From: an uncultured Alphaproteobacteria bacterium | Lineage (GTDB): Bacteria; Pseudomonadota; Alphaproteobacteria; HIMB59 | Direction: 5' to 3' | Assembly: GCA_902516235.1 (NCBI GenBank) | Contig: CABXXO010000004.1 | Coordinates: 1-44,411 of the forward strand | Length of the DNA: 44,411 nt | Shown: positions 35,986 to 44,411 of the stretch, piece after piece | Layout of the letters: each line of letters begins with the position of its first letter | Numbering within the stretch: position 1 is the first letter of the stretch | Notes under the pieces: generated by a model | Told to the model about the DNA's origin: nothing | Seen by the model: the letters and a program-made list of their open reading frames with translations, nothing else | Databases searched by the model: none | Position numbers and translations under genes: made by a program

Positions 35986-37173
35986 GTGAAGCAAGATTTT
36001 AACAGAATTGATCGTTTACCTCCCTATATATTTGGAGAGATAAATAAACTTAAAGCAAAACTAAGAAAAAACGGTAAAGACATTATTGATTTTGGCATGG
36101 GCAATCCAGACATGCCAACACCAAAGCATATTAGAGACAAATTAAAAGAAGTGACTGATAAACCAGGAACAGGTAGATACTCTATGAGTAAGGGTGTGCC
36201 CGGTTTAAGAAAAGCTCAAGCTAAATATTATCAAAAAAGATTTGGTGTTAAATTAAATCCTGACAGTGAAGTTATAGTAACTTTAGGATCTAAAGAAGGT
36301 TTGGCTAACTTAGCTCAAGCAATTTCAACACCTGGTGATATTATTATCTCACCTAATCCTTCATATCCTATTCACCCTTATGGATTTATCATAGCGGGCG
36401 CTTCATTAAGACATCTACAAACCATGAAAGATGGTATTTTTGATCCTGAAACATACCTAGAAAGATTAGATCGATCTATCAGAAATAGTACACCTTCACC
36501 TGTAGCATTAATAGTTTCTTTTCCATCTAATCCAACAGCGCAAGTGGTTGATTTAGATTTTTATAAGGAAATAATTAAGATGGCATTAAAGTATAATGTT
36601 TATGTTTTATCTGATCTAGCTTATGCAGAAATATACTTTGATAAGAAACCACCACCCTCAATTTTGCAAGTTAATCGAGCCAAAGATATTGCTGTTGAGT
36701 TTACTTCGATGTCAAAGACGTATGCTATGGCTGGTTGGAGAATAGGATTTGCTGTTGGGAATAAAAAACTAATTGAAGCTTTAACTAAAATCAAATCCTA
36801 CTTAGATTATGGAGCATTTACACCTGTTCAAGTTGCAGCAGCTACTGCTCTAAACGGATCTCAATCATGCGTTTCTGAAATTAGGTCTATTTATGAGAGC
36901 AGAAGAAATGTCCTAGTTGAGTCTATGTCAAGATCAGGTTGGAGCATCCCCAGTCCCAAAGCAAGTATGTTTGCATGGGCACCAATACCCAAAAAATACC
37001 AAAATAAGGGATCTTTAAAATTTGCTAAGGATTTAATGACAAAAGCTGAAGTAGCTGTTTCACCAGGTATTGCTTTTGGCGAATATGGTGAGGGTTTTGT
37101 GCGAATAGGTTTAGTAGAAAATGAACAGAGAATCCGCCAAGCAGCGAAAAATGTTCGAAATTTAAAGCTTTAG
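35986..37173 (+). CDS. Class I aminotransferase, AlaC-like alanine transaminase
   Basis: A 395-aa PLP enzyme. RLPPYIFGEINKLKAKLRKNGKDIIDFGMGNPDMPTPKHI is the standard opening of the AlaC/YfdZ group, and the PLP lysine is K244 in TSMSKTYAMAGWRIGF. It starts at a GTG after a 60-bp gap. AlaC-type enzymes make alanine from pyruvate and glutamate. Related subgroups use LL-diaminopimelate or other substrates, so the specific reaction is probable, not certain. Confidence 0.87.
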   Translation: MKQDFNRIDRLPPYIFGEINKLKAKLRKNGKDIIDFGMGNPDMPTPKHIRDKLKEVTDKPGTGRYSMSKGVPGLRKAQAKYYQKRFGVKLNPDSEVIVTLGSKEGLANLAQAISTPGDIIISPNPSYPIHPYGFIIAGASLRHLQTMKDGIFDPETYLERLDRSIRNSTPSPVALIVSFPSNPTAQVVDLDFYKEIIKMALKYNVYVLSDLAYAEIYFDKKPPPSILQVNRAKDIAVEFTSMSKTYAMAGWRIGFAVGNKKLIEALTKIKSYLDYGAFTPVQVAAATALNGSQSCVSEIRSIYESRRNVLVESMSRSGWSIPSPKASMFAWAPIPKKYQNKGSLKFAKDLMTKAEVAVSPGIAFGEYGEGFVRIGLVENEQRIRQAAKNVRNLKL

Positions 37174-37188
37174 TCTAATTTTCCTTCA

Positions 37189-37230
37189 AATTATCAATTA
37201 AATAAAATATTGCTTATATTCTTGATAATT
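37189..37230. promoter_or_regulatory. Inverted repeat upstream of the P-loop/argC/argB-like operon
   Basis: AATTATCAA (37189-37197) and its complement TTGATAATT (37222-37230) flank a 24-bp AT-rich centre, 20 bp before the ATG at 37250. It has no GC-rich stem or T tract, so an operator is more likely than a terminator. Weak call. Confidence 0.3.
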
Positions 37231-37249
37231 ATATAAAACCAACCTTAAG

Positions 37250-38296
37250 ATGATTAATACAAAAAAAATAGGCTCTGTTCTTAAAAACATTAATAATATT
37301 AATGAATTGAGTATCTCAGATTTGATTGATAGTAATCAAGGGCGACTAATTGCAGTCAAAGTAATTTCAGTAAATCCTAATTACAATAAGTTAGAGCTAA
37401 TTTCTGGAAGAATTACTGAATTAACCGAAGGAGATATTATCGTTGGTGCTTTAGGTAATAGGATTGCGTCCTCTGGAATGACAGGATCTGTTCCCTCTGA
37501 ATTAAATAAACACGATAAAATTCATATTTTAAATTTAGGAGGGGTCATTGGTAATTGTAAAGATTTCAATATTCTCTTAGGCCCGGCTACAGAATGTGAA
37601 GTGCTTGGATCTATTATAGATAAAACAAATAAACAATTGAATTTAGTTGATTATTCTAAAATTAAAGAAAAGAAGATAAAGAACAAAGTTCCATCTATTG
37701 CTGTCATAGGCACTGGTATAGACTCAGGAAAAACGACAGTAACTTCCTTTATAATTAAAACACTCAGTAATTATTATAAGAAAATTAATGCATGTAAGTT
37801 AGCAGGCACTGCTTCCCAGAAAGATCTATACTCTTATGAAGATAATGGAGCTTATAAAACATCAGATTTTGTAGATTATGGTCTTCCTAGTACCTGTATG
37901 AATGAAAAAGAAACTATACAAAATTGTTCAGCCTCTATTATTAGTGATATGTCAGAAGATGCAGAAATAATTTTAATGGAATTAGGAGATGGCTATCATG
38001 GAGATTATGGAACCAAGGAAATCATTCAAAATACTGAAATTACGGAGTCAATCGAAGTAATTATTATTTGTGCTTATGATGTATCAGGGGCAGTAAATAT
38101 AATTGAGAACCTAAAATCAAATAATCTAGATGATAAATTATTGATTATAAGTGGACCTGTAACAAATAATGTCTCTGCCTACAAACAATCTATTGATAAA
38201 TTTTCTATACCTAATTCAGACTTTTTAAATATTTATAATTCAACTAACCATGTCAATGTTTTTGCTAAAATAATTAATAGGATTAATAATGATTAA
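37250..38296 (+). CDS. P-loop NTPase of unknown function, DTBS/DUF1611-like, in operon with argC
   Basis: A 348-aa protein with an N-terminal beta-rich domain (about residues 1-145) and a C-terminal P-loop domain: Walker A GTGIDSGKTT at about residues 154-163, AGTASQKDLYSYEDNGAYKTSDFVDYGLPST following, and ILMELGDGYHGDYG as the Walker B region. The layout resembles dethiobiotin-synthetase/CobQ-like ligases and DUF1611 proteins, which suggests ATP-driven amide or acyl chemistry, but the reaction is unknown. It overlaps argC by 8 nt. Its link to an ArgC/ArgB-type pair hints that it makes or processes the acyl-amino acid substrate. Confidence 0.75.
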   Translation: MINTKKIGSVLKNINNINELSISDLIDSNQGRLIAVKVISVNPNYNKLELISGRITELTEGDIIVGALGNRIASSGMTGSVPSELNKHDKIHILNLGGVIGNCKDFNILLGPATECEVLGSIIDKTNKQLNLVDYSKIKEKKIKNKVPSIAVIGTGIDSGKTTVTSFIIKTLSNYYKKINACKLAGTASQKDLYSYEDNGAYKTSDFVDYGLPSTCMNEKETIQNCSASIISDMSEDAEIILMELGDGYHGDYGTKEIIQNTEITESIEVIIICAYDVSGAVNIIENLKSNNLDDKLLIISGPVTNNVSAYKQSIDKFSIPNSDFLNIYNSTNHVNVFAKIINRINND

Positions 38297-39281
38297 AGTA
38301 GGCATAATAGGAGCTAATGGATATTTAGGCATAGAATTAATACGAATTCTCTCTATGCATCCAAATGTAAAGCTTTCAAAAATATTTCAAAGAGAATTAT
38401 CGATTGATGAGGAGTTTCCTCATTTACAATCATTAAATTTAAAAGACATACAAACAGAAAATTTAGATGATTTTAAAAATTTAGATTGTGTTTTTTTAGC
38501 ATTACCTCACGGATCAGCTCATGAATATGTAAAAGAATTAATATCAAAAGTTAAAATTATAGATCTGAGTTCTGATTTTAGAATTTCTAATCAAGAAGAT
38601 TATAATAAATATTATAAATCTAATTTTGATGTCAATACTCAGAGTCAGTTTCAATATGGCTTCATTGAAAATTCTGGCGATGAAATAAAAAAATCTTCAA
38701 ATATTTCTAACCCAGGATGTTTTGCATTAACAACACAGTTATCTTTATTACCATTTCACTCCATAATTAAAAATGTATCTGTAACTGCTATTACAGGATC
38801 TAGTGGTGGTGGAAAAAATCCAACAAACAAAAATCATCATTCGACAAGATCTAAAGATATATTTTCTTATAATATCAACTCACACCGACACCTAGCTGAA
38901 ATTTATCAATCCTTTCCAAATTTAAGAGAAAACCTATCTTTTGTCCCATTATCAGGGCCTTTTTCAAGAGGTATATATTTAACTAGTCATATTGAAACAA
39001 AAGAAACCATCAATAATGAATTTTTAGACTCATGTTTGGCAGATTGTTTTAAATCCGCTCCTTTTATAAGAATTCAAAATAATACCAAACTCTCAAATGT
39101 AGTTGGTTCAAACTTTTGTGATATTTCAGTGTCTTTTAAAGATGAGAATCATTTTGTTGTTGAAGCCTGTTTAGATAATTTAGTAAAAGGTGCTTCTGGT
39201 AACGCTGTAGAATGCATGAACCTCACCTTTGACCAGGATCAAGCACTTGGATTAAATCAAATAATACCTTTATACCTATGA
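38289..39281 (+). CDS. argC: N-acetyl-gamma-glutamyl-phosphate reductase-type enzyme
   Basis: A 330-aa NADP-dependent reductase. Dinucleotide loop GANGYLG at residues about 8-14, LPHGSAHEYV, DLSSDFRI, the catalytic Cys144 in SNPGCFALT, GSSGGGKNP, and DNLVKGASGNAVECMNL near the end are all ArgC landmarks. It would reduce an acylated gamma-glutamyl phosphate to the semialdehyde. It overlaps the kinase gene by 4 nt. Whether the substrate is N-acetylglutamyl phosphate or an analogue depends on the odd kinase and P-loop partner. Confidence 0.88.
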   Translation: MIKVGIIGANGYLGIELIRILSMHPNVKLSKIFQRELSIDEEFPHLQSLNLKDIQTENLDDFKNLDCVFLALPHGSAHEYVKELISKVKIIDLSSDFRISNQEDYNKYYKSNFDVNTQSQFQYGFIENSGDEIKKSSNISNPGCFALTTQLSLLPFHSIIKNVSVTAITGSSGGGKNPTNKNHHSTRSKDIFSYNINSHRHLAEIYQSFPNLRENLSFVPLSGPFSRGIYLTSHIETKETINNEFLDSCLADCFKSAPFIRIQNNTKLSNVVGSNFCDISVSFKDENHFVVEACLDNLVKGASGNAVECMNLTFDQDQALGLNQIIPLYL

Positions 39282-40129
39282 TTAAAAATCAAAGTTTTTA
39301 TCAGTCCATATTACAAAATTCTATTCTTGTAATTAAAGTAAGTGGTAAAATTTGTGATAATCAAGAAAATATCGATAATGTTATCAGTGATATCAAAGAA
39401 CTATTAAATTCTATTTCTAAATTAAAAGTAGTGTTGGTCTTTGGATTTGGTCGACAGCTAGATAATTATATGATTAACGTACATGGTATAGAACCAAAAA
39501 AATTAAATGGAAGAAGAATAACTTCATCTCATGATATAGAGGCAGCAAAGAAAATTTCTGGTCAAATTTTAATAGATATTTTTAGTTTAAGCTCGCGATA
39601 TAATATTAGAAATTTTCCAATTCCTATTTCTAAAAAAGACTTTATTGCTGCAAAGAGAAGAGAAGTAGTAGATGAGATTGATTATGGTCAGGTAGGTGAT
39701 GTTGTGTCTGTTGATGCTTTACAAATTAAAAACTTATTTAAAGAACACGATATGATAATTATGCCAAGTTTAGTTTTAGATAAAAATACTTCTGAAGTAT
39801 TAAATGTTAACGCCGATACTATTGCTACAGAATTAGCAATTAATTTATCAGCAAGTAAACTTATTTTTATTTCCGATGTTCCTTATATTAAAAATAAAAA
39901 TAGTGAAAGAATATCTGCTGTTGATGAGAATGTTGCTAAAAAACTATTTGATGAAAAAATTATAAGCAATGGCATGATCATAAAAGTTGAAAATTCTCTT
40001 AAAGCTCTCAACCAAGGAGTCCAAAAAATTCATATAATCAGTGGAGAAATAAAAAATGCACTACTTACTGAATTAGAAACAGAGGACGGCATTGGTACTG
40101 TTTTTCAAAAACAATCTCTTGATTATTAA
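39278..40129 (+). CDS. Divergent acetylglutamate kinase-like amino acid kinase
   Basis: A 283-aa amino acid kinase-fold protein, clearly ArgB-related: VIKVSGK at the N terminus, GIEPKKLNGRRITSSHDIEAAKKI (acyl-glutamate loop with the conserved Arg), VLNVNADTIATELAINLSASKLIFISDVPYI (ATP-side Asp) and NGMIIKVENSLKALNQGVQKIHII (conserved Lys). The canonical glycine loop HGGG is FGFG here (VLVFGFGRQLDNYM), which could change phosphate or substrate handling. Its partner is ArgC next door, and argD is 1.5 kb away on the other strand. Either a fast-evolving ArgB or a paralogue for another acyl-amino acid. Confidence 0.8.
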   Translation: MIKNQSFYQSILQNSILVIKVSGKICDNQENIDNVISDIKELLNSISKLKVVLVFGFGRQLDNYMINVHGIEPKKLNGRRITSSHDIEAAKKISGQILIDIFSLSSRYNIRNFPIPISKKDFIAAKRREVVDEIDYGQVGDVVSVDALQIKNLFKEHDMIIMPSLVLDKNTSEVLNVNADTIATELAINLSASKLIFISDVPYIKNKNSERISAVDENVAKKLFDEKIISNGMIIKVENSLKALNQGVQKIHIISGEIKNALLTELETEDGIGTVFQKQSLDY

Positions 40130-41556
40130 TTCAAACGTTTAAAAAGAATTCCAATTTTTTCTAATTCAGTCCAAAATCCATCAATGTAGTAATGTCCTTC
40201 TTCATTTTTTTCAGAGGGTCCAACCATAATTACTTGTTCAGTATGATCAGAGGCTAAATCTAAGTTACCTACAACACTAAATAACCCATCTTGTGCTTTA
40301 AAATCTATTTTCTCCCTATTTTTTTTTCTTATATCTTGAACAGAGAAAAAATTTGAAAATGACAGATTTCCATTTTTTACTATTACCTCATCAAAGCCCA
40401 AGTTAGTATTTTTAATAACATTTCCTTCATCATTTAATTCTAACCAATACCATTCAATTCTATATGGTCCATCTTCAAAATCTTTATCTGCTGCTATTGA
40501 GGTATAATCTGAAATATTAAATTTACAATTTAAGCATCTTGGCTCACCATTTATAACAAAACCATCTTTATCTCCAAGGTCATCACAGTTATAACCAAGC
40601 TCATTTAATAGATTGCTAAATTCATTATCAGTGCATTTTTGTGCTCTAGAAATGCCATCGTAATATGCTACTAATTTTCCAGAATATTCTTTAGGTCTAT
40701 TCCCTGAATAAATGCCATACCTAAAGACTGGACTATCATACAATTTTTCCTTGGATGAATAAACTACTTCACTTATGTATCCAATTTCGGAATATTGTAA
40801 ATCACCATTAACAAATAGTTTCATAAATCCATCTTCACCCCACTTGACATGTAAAATTATATCATGCCACTTATTAAATAAATTTTTCTTATCAATCACA
40901 GAATTATATTTTGATACTAATTTGTGCAATCCTTTTTCGTTACAATATTCTCGACTAACACCTAAGCCTTTATGATCAGGTTTAAGTTTAAACATAAATG
41001 TAACACCTGCATAACTATCGTTTTCAGTCTCACAATGAGAATATTCTTCTATTATTGGATAAGTAAAACTTTGTTTGAATTGTCCAAATTGGATTAAATG
41101 TTCATCTGTAAAAGAAGATAGATCACTGTCATCTATATAAAATGACCAAGCATACCAATTTTCCCCAATCTCACCAGCATGTTGATCATCCATAGGATTA
41201 TTCAAATATGCCTCAGTTCTTCCCCATGAACCTTTGTATGATCCCCTAGAGCAATCATCACCGGCACATTCTTTTGCTCTTAATTCAAATCTATGAGAAA
41301 AACCATTAATACGTGTAAAATCATTTTCGACATCTTGACTCCACTTTTTCTTAATGTCTCGTCCGTGTTCCTCAGTATTACCCCAATTAATTGTTTCATA
41401 AGATTTTCCAGACACACCACTTTTTAAATTAGATGTAGATTTTTCTGAAGAATTTGAGATTTTCCCATCATCACCTACAGTGAAACCTAACAATATTTTT
41501 GGAAATAAAAATAGAATTAAAATGAATAGCTTTATCATTGAATTAATATTTTTCAA
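40126..41556 (-). CDS. Secreted polysaccharide lyase-like protein (PF14099-like)
   Basis: A 476-aa exported protein with a signal peptide at residues 1 to about 24. The middle (about residues 85-315) has the layout of the heparin lyase I/PL20-like jelly roll: HRFELRAKEC, GSWGRTEAYLNNP, GENWYAWSFYIDDSD, HLIQFGQFKQ, KWHDIILHVKW, GYISEVVY...FRYGIYSGN, and KLVAYYDGISRAQ. A second region (about residues 320-476) with CLNC and repeated beta-like strands is unrecognised. Likely acts on a polysaccharide in the periplasm or outside. Convergent with the argB-like gene, stops overlapping; 26 bp after argD. Confidence 0.72.
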   Translation of the reverse strand: MKNINSMIKLFILILFLFPKILLGFTVGDDGKISNSSEKSTSNLKSGVSGKSYETINWGNTEEHGRDIKKKWSQDVENDFTRINGFSHRFELRAKECAGDDCSRGSYKGSWGRTEAYLNNPMDDQHAGEIGENWYAWSFYIDDSDLSSFTDEHLIQFGQFKQSFTYPIIEEYSHCETENDSYAGVTFMFKLKPDHKGLGVSREYCNEKGLHKLVSKYNSVIDKKNLFNKWHDIILHVKWGEDGFMKLFVNGDLQYSEIGYISEVVYSSKEKLYDSPVFRYGIYSGNRPKEYSGKLVAYYDGISRAQKCTDNEFSNLLNELGYNCDDLGDKDGFVINGEPRCLNCKFNISDYTSIAADKDFEDGPYRIEWYWLELNDEGNVIKNTNLGFDEVIVKNGNLSFSNFFSVQDIRKKNREKIDFKAQDGLFSVVGNLDLASDHTEQVIMVGPSEKNEEGHYYIDGFWTELEKIGILFKRLN

Positions 41557-41582
41557 ATTATCTTATAAATTAAAAAAAAAAA

Positions 41583-42737
41583 TTACAATGATTTTGATAT
41601 TATATCTAAACCATTATTTAATTCTTTTTTGCTAATTATTAGAGGAGGGGTTATTCTTATAATGTTACCCTGAATAAGTGTAGTAATAAGTCCATTTTTT
41701 GCCATTTTTGAATATGTTTTTGAAGCAATTTCATTCGTTTTAAATTCTATCCCAGCCATGAGACCTAAGCATCTGGTATCAACTATTTTATCTTTATGAT
41801 CGTTATGCATTTTTTTAAGCAATTTTGATAAATATTCACCATTAATTAGTATTTTATCTAAAAAAGCCTTAGTGTTAATAGATTTCAGCACATTATAAGA
41901 AACCCTTGTTTGAAGCATACCTCCACCAAAAGTAGAACCATGAAAACCAGTAGAAATTATCTTAGATATATATTTTTTTACTATTGTTGCACCAATAGGA
42001 ATACCAGAACCTAATCCTTTAGCTGAAGTTATAATGTCAGGATTAACACCGTAATGTTTGTATGCAAAAATTTTACCTGTTCGACCTATACCACCTTGTA
42101 TTTCATCTCCAATTAATAAAATTTTCTTACTTTTGCAAATTTCTTTGATAGCTCTGGCAAAACTCTTACTACAAATATTAATACCTCCATCTCCTTGAAC
42201 AAATTCTATGATAATTGCTATTGTTTTTTTATTGACTAGTTTTTTGAGATGAGAGACATCATTAAACTTACAAAACTTTACTTTACCTGGTACAGGTCCA
42301 ATATCTGTCTTATATTTTTTATTACTACCAACTGATAAGGCTCCAATTGTTCTTCCATGAAAAGAGGAAGTCATAGCAATAATCTCATCTTTGCCTTTTT
42401 TACTTCCATAGTTTCTTGCTATTTTTAATGCAGCTTCAATGCTCTCTGCACCTGAATTAGAAAAGAACACATCACCTTTGTTTGAATTCTCAGATAATAA
42501 TTTAGATAATTTAGTCTTGAACTCATGCATTTGTGATCCTGATAAATGAGTGATGCCTGTTTTTATTTGATCTTGTAAACTTTTTTTTACAACTGGGTGA
42601 TTATAGCCAAGAGAATTAACTGCGACACCAGCTGAAAAGTCTAATAATTTTTTATTATCCGAAGTGTGTAAATAACACCCACGTCCTTTGACAACTTTAA
42701 AACTACTAAATTTGTAGGTTTTTAATAAATTATTCAT
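41583..42737 (-). CDS. argD: Acetylornithine aminotransferase-type enzyme
   Basis: A 384-aa class III PLP aminotransferase. GRGCYLHTSDNKKLLDFSAGVAVNSLGYNHP opens it, FFSNSGAESIEAALKIAR and FHGRTIGALSVG are substrate and cofactor loops, LLIGDEIQGGIGRTG holds the PLP Asp, and the Schiff-base lysine is K240 in SAKGLGSGIPIGA. It would make N-acetylornithine from the semialdehyde produced by ArgC. It sits in the opposite orientation to argC and the kinase gene. Related enzymes act on succinylornithine, N-acetyl-lysine or GABA, so specificity rests on the local Arg-type genes. Confidence 0.88.
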   Translation of the reverse strand: MNNLLKTYKFSSFKVVKGRGCYLHTSDNKKLLDFSAGVAVNSLGYNHPVVKKSLQDQIKTGITHLSGSQMHEFKTKLSKLLSENSNKGDVFFSNSGAESIEAALKIARNYGSKKGKDEIIAMTSSFHGRTIGALSVGSNKKYKTDIGPVPGKVKFCKFNDVSHLKKLVNKKTIAIIIEFVQGDGGINICSKSFARAIKEICKSKKILLIGDEIQGGIGRTGKIFAYKHYGVNPDIITSAKGLGSGIPIGATIVKKYISKIISTGFHGSTFGGGMLQTRVSYNVLKSINTKAFLDKILINGEYLSKLLKKMHNDHKDKIVDTRCLGLMAGIEFKTNEIASKTYSKMAKNGLITTLIQGNIIRITPPLIISKKELNNGLDIISKSL

Positions 42738-42778
42738 ATTTATATTTTACTTTTAATGAAATAAGGAGATTTTTAAAG

Positions 42779-43672
42779 TCAAAATCTCCATTGACTTATT
42801 TTATTCATAAGGAAGTCTCTAAAAGCAATAAGTTTTAAACTTCCTTTTAAATTTTCATGATAAACCATATGGACTTCATAATTTGGTCCTTGAATATCAG
42901 GTAATACTTTAACTAAATGTGCTTTATGTTGAGCCATATAATCAGGTAATGCAGCTAAACCTGCACCAGTCTCAACTGCAACTAATAGACCATAGAGGTT
43001 ATTGATGGTTATATGAGGTCGTCTATTTTTTTGGTTTTTTTTAACTCCTGTTTTTAATATCCAGTTAGTATCAGAGAGAGGAGAGGGCTTACCTATACCA
43101 TAAGTTATCAAACGATGACTATTCAGCTCAGATCTTCTAAGTGGCATACCCATTTCGTTGATATAATTAGCAGAACCATAAATATGGTATTTAATAGTAG
43201 CAATGTGTTTTGACACTAGGTCCAAATGTTTAGGTTTTCTCATCCACAAACCAATATCATAGTCTTGACGAAGCATATCTTGCTCGTCTTCAGAATAGTT
43301 TAGTTTAAGATTTATCTCTGGGTATCCATGAATAAATTCATTTATTCTAGGACTAAGCCACATAGATCCAAATGCAACTGTTGTGTTTATAGACAAGTTT
43401 CCAGTGGGAACTGACTTATATTCAACTATCTTTTTTTCAATAGAATTTAAATCAGCAAATATTTTCTCAGTCTCTTCAAAAAGATATGAGCCTTGTTCTG
43501 TTAGAGTTATACCCTTGGTGTGTCTTTTAAATAGCTTCGTCTTTAGACTGTGTTCTAAAGATTGTATTTGTCTTGTAATCGCTGATTGACTGAGATGGAT
43601 TGTATCCATGGCTCTAGATATGCTACCAGCTGTAGCAACATGATAAAATGTTTTTAATCTATCCCAATCCAT
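42779..43672 (-). CDS. LysR-family transcriptional regulator
   Basis: A 297-aa regulator with an N-terminal winged HTH (MDWDRLKTFYHVATAGSISRAMDTIHLSQSAITRQIQSLEHSLKTKLFKRHTKGITLT) and a LysR effector domain. It is 41 bp upstream of argD on the same strand and overlaps the TolC-like gene by 14 nt, so it is within a run of same-strand genes. The effector is unknown. Control of argD or of the neighbouring lyase is possible from position only. Confidence 0.92.
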   Translation of the reverse strand: MDWDRLKTFYHVATAGSISRAMDTIHLSQSAITRQIQSLEHSLKTKLFKRHTKGITLTEQGSYLFEETEKIFADLNSIEKKIVEYKSVPTGNLSINTTVAFGSMWLSPRINEFIHGYPEINLKLNYSEDEQDMLRQDYDIGLWMRKPKHLDLVSKHIATIKYHIYGSANYINEMGMPLRRSELNSHRLITYGIGKPSPLSDTNWILKTGVKKNQKNRRPHITINNLYGLLVAVETGAGLAALPDYMAQHKAHLVKVLPDIQGPNYEVHMVYHENLKGSLKLIAFRDFLMNKISQWRF

Positions 43673-44411
43673 TAATAATTGTATTTAAATCCCCGTTAAA
43701 AATAAGAATGTCTATTAAATAATATTTTCTGAGAGAATTCAAATCTAATAAAATATTTTGTGCATCATTTAAGTCGTTCTGACTTTCTATTAATTCAGTG
43801 ATATTAATTTTCTGTGCCTTGTACAATATTTCATTGCCTTTCAATTTCAGTTTCAGGGTATCCATAATTTTCACTTGGTTATCAATTTTATTTAAATAAA
43901 AATTATAGTTATTCCATGCCTCTAGATATGTATTTAACATATCTCTCTTCAAATCTTTATGTTCAAGCAATTTTTTTTGATAATTGTATTGTTCTATATC
44001 AAAATTATTTTCATCTTTGTAGCCATCATAAATAGGTACCGTTAATACCAAAGATAGTGAAGAGGATCTTCTATGATCAATTGTTGCAGAGTAATTTTGG
44101 CTTTCACTTAAAGAGTATGACAGATCGACTGACGGTCTCAGATCTTTTTTACTCATTTCCAACTCAGGTAAATATGTATTTTCTATAAAAGATAAATATT
44201 GACCATAAGAAGATCTCATTAAATCTGAAAATAATTTTTTATCAATTTGTGAGTTAGAGACATCAATTTCGTAATCAAAATTAACATCCTCATCTTTAAT
44301 TTCTAAATCAAGTAATTTACTTACTTGCAACATTAAGTTATCTATCTGTCTATCGAAATCTAATAATACTGTTTGTGCTTCTAACAGTTCATTTTCTAAA
44401 TCCAATAACTC
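43659..44411 (-). CDS. TolC-family outer membrane efflux protein, C-terminal part, cut by right edge
   Basis: The frame is open to the right edge, so the N terminus lies outside; the in-frame TTG at 44405 is not the start. The remaining about 250 residues show the second TolC repeat: long alternating helices (LENELLEAQTVLLDFDRQIDNLMLQVSKLL), a beta hairpin stretch (RPSVDLSYSLSESQNYSATIDHRRSSSLSLVLTVPIYDGY) and closing helices ending NGDLNTIINGLG. It would be the outer membrane channel of a type I secretion or efflux system. The partner genes should lie beyond the window. Confidence 0.85.
   Translation of the reverse strand, partial: ELLDLENELLEAQTVLLDFDRQIDNLMLQVSKLLDLEIKDEDVNFDYEIDVSNSQIDKKLFSDLMRSSYGQYLSFIENTYLPELEMSKKDLRPSVDLSYSLSESQNYSATIDHRRSSSLSLVLTVPIYDGYKDENNFDIEQYNYQKKLLEHKDLKRDMLNTYLEAWNNYNFYLNKIDNQVKIMDTLKLKLKGNEILYKAQKINITELIESQNDLNDAQNILLDLNSLRKYYLIDILIFNGDLNTIINGLG

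Noticed and set aside
37189-37230. Inverted repeat as terminator of the AlaC-like gene
   Set aside because: Stem is AT-only apart from one C-G pair, the loop is 24 nt and there is no T tract; kept only as a weak operator candidate.

Overview
The window is an AT-rich, tightly packed bacterial chromosome segment. It most likely comes from a streamlined marine alphaproteobacterium (Pelagibacterales/HIMB59-like or similar). This is inferred from very short intergenic gaps, many 1-14 nt gene overlaps, a stand-alone NDUFS4-type complex I subunit, the alphaproteobacterial form of SerC, and a large share of genes for uptake of purines, branched-chain amino acids and osmolytes. No rRNA is present to fix the taxon.

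Layout. 1-4426: BMP-family (purine nucleoside type) ABC importer, cut at the left edge, facing a xanthine-guanine phosphoribosyltransferase. 4450-9499: an oxidoreductase-like gene, a small protein, then DUF1015-serC-serA and a Nudix hydrolase. 9513-15164: tRNA-Pro plus an NDUFS4-like gene, then a Liv-type binding protein convergent with livGFHM. 15164-24094: an 8.9-kb mobile element integrated in tRNA-Arg(UCU). 24105-28729: a complete glucosylglycerate synthesis and breakdown set. 28819-34318: metY, an alpha/beta hydrolase, a GFA-fold protein, guaB and guaA. 34298-35131: a second, tiny 0.8-kb insertion in the guaA 3' end. 35140-44411: PhzF-like protein, AlaC-like aminotransferase, a P-loop protein with argC and an argB-like kinase, a polysaccharide lyase-like secreted protein, argD, a LysR regulator and a TolC-like protein cut at the right edge.

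The main novelty is the pair of integrated elements. The tRNA-Arg element is bounded by a 46-bp exact direct repeat of the tRNA 3' half. It carries a P4-type tyrosine integrase, an AlpA/Xis-like HTH protein, a 42-aa coupled protein, a DUF1376-type phage replication protein, and about a dozen small unknown or exported proteins, but no capsid, terminase or conjugation gene that I can recognise. That fits a phage-satellite-like or integrative replicon lifestyle. Each end carries the same module of putative integrase arm sites: one inverted copy plus two copies in 11-bp tandem. The guaA insertion has no integrase but uses the same architecture: many CTTACACA sites phased by 11 bp, and a 17-bp core repeat that preserves the guaA reading frame. 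It looks like a non-autonomous mini-element using an integrase related to, but not the same as, the one in the tRNA-Arg element.

Both insertions sit inside transcription units. In the ancestral order, tRNA-Arg would lie 10 nt before the glycerate kinase operon and guaA 4 nt before the PhzF gene. The glucosylglycerate genes together make a closed loop: 3-phosphoglycerate to glucosyl-3-phosphoglycerate to glucosylglycerate to glucose-1-phosphate plus glycerate, and back to 3-phosphoglycerate.
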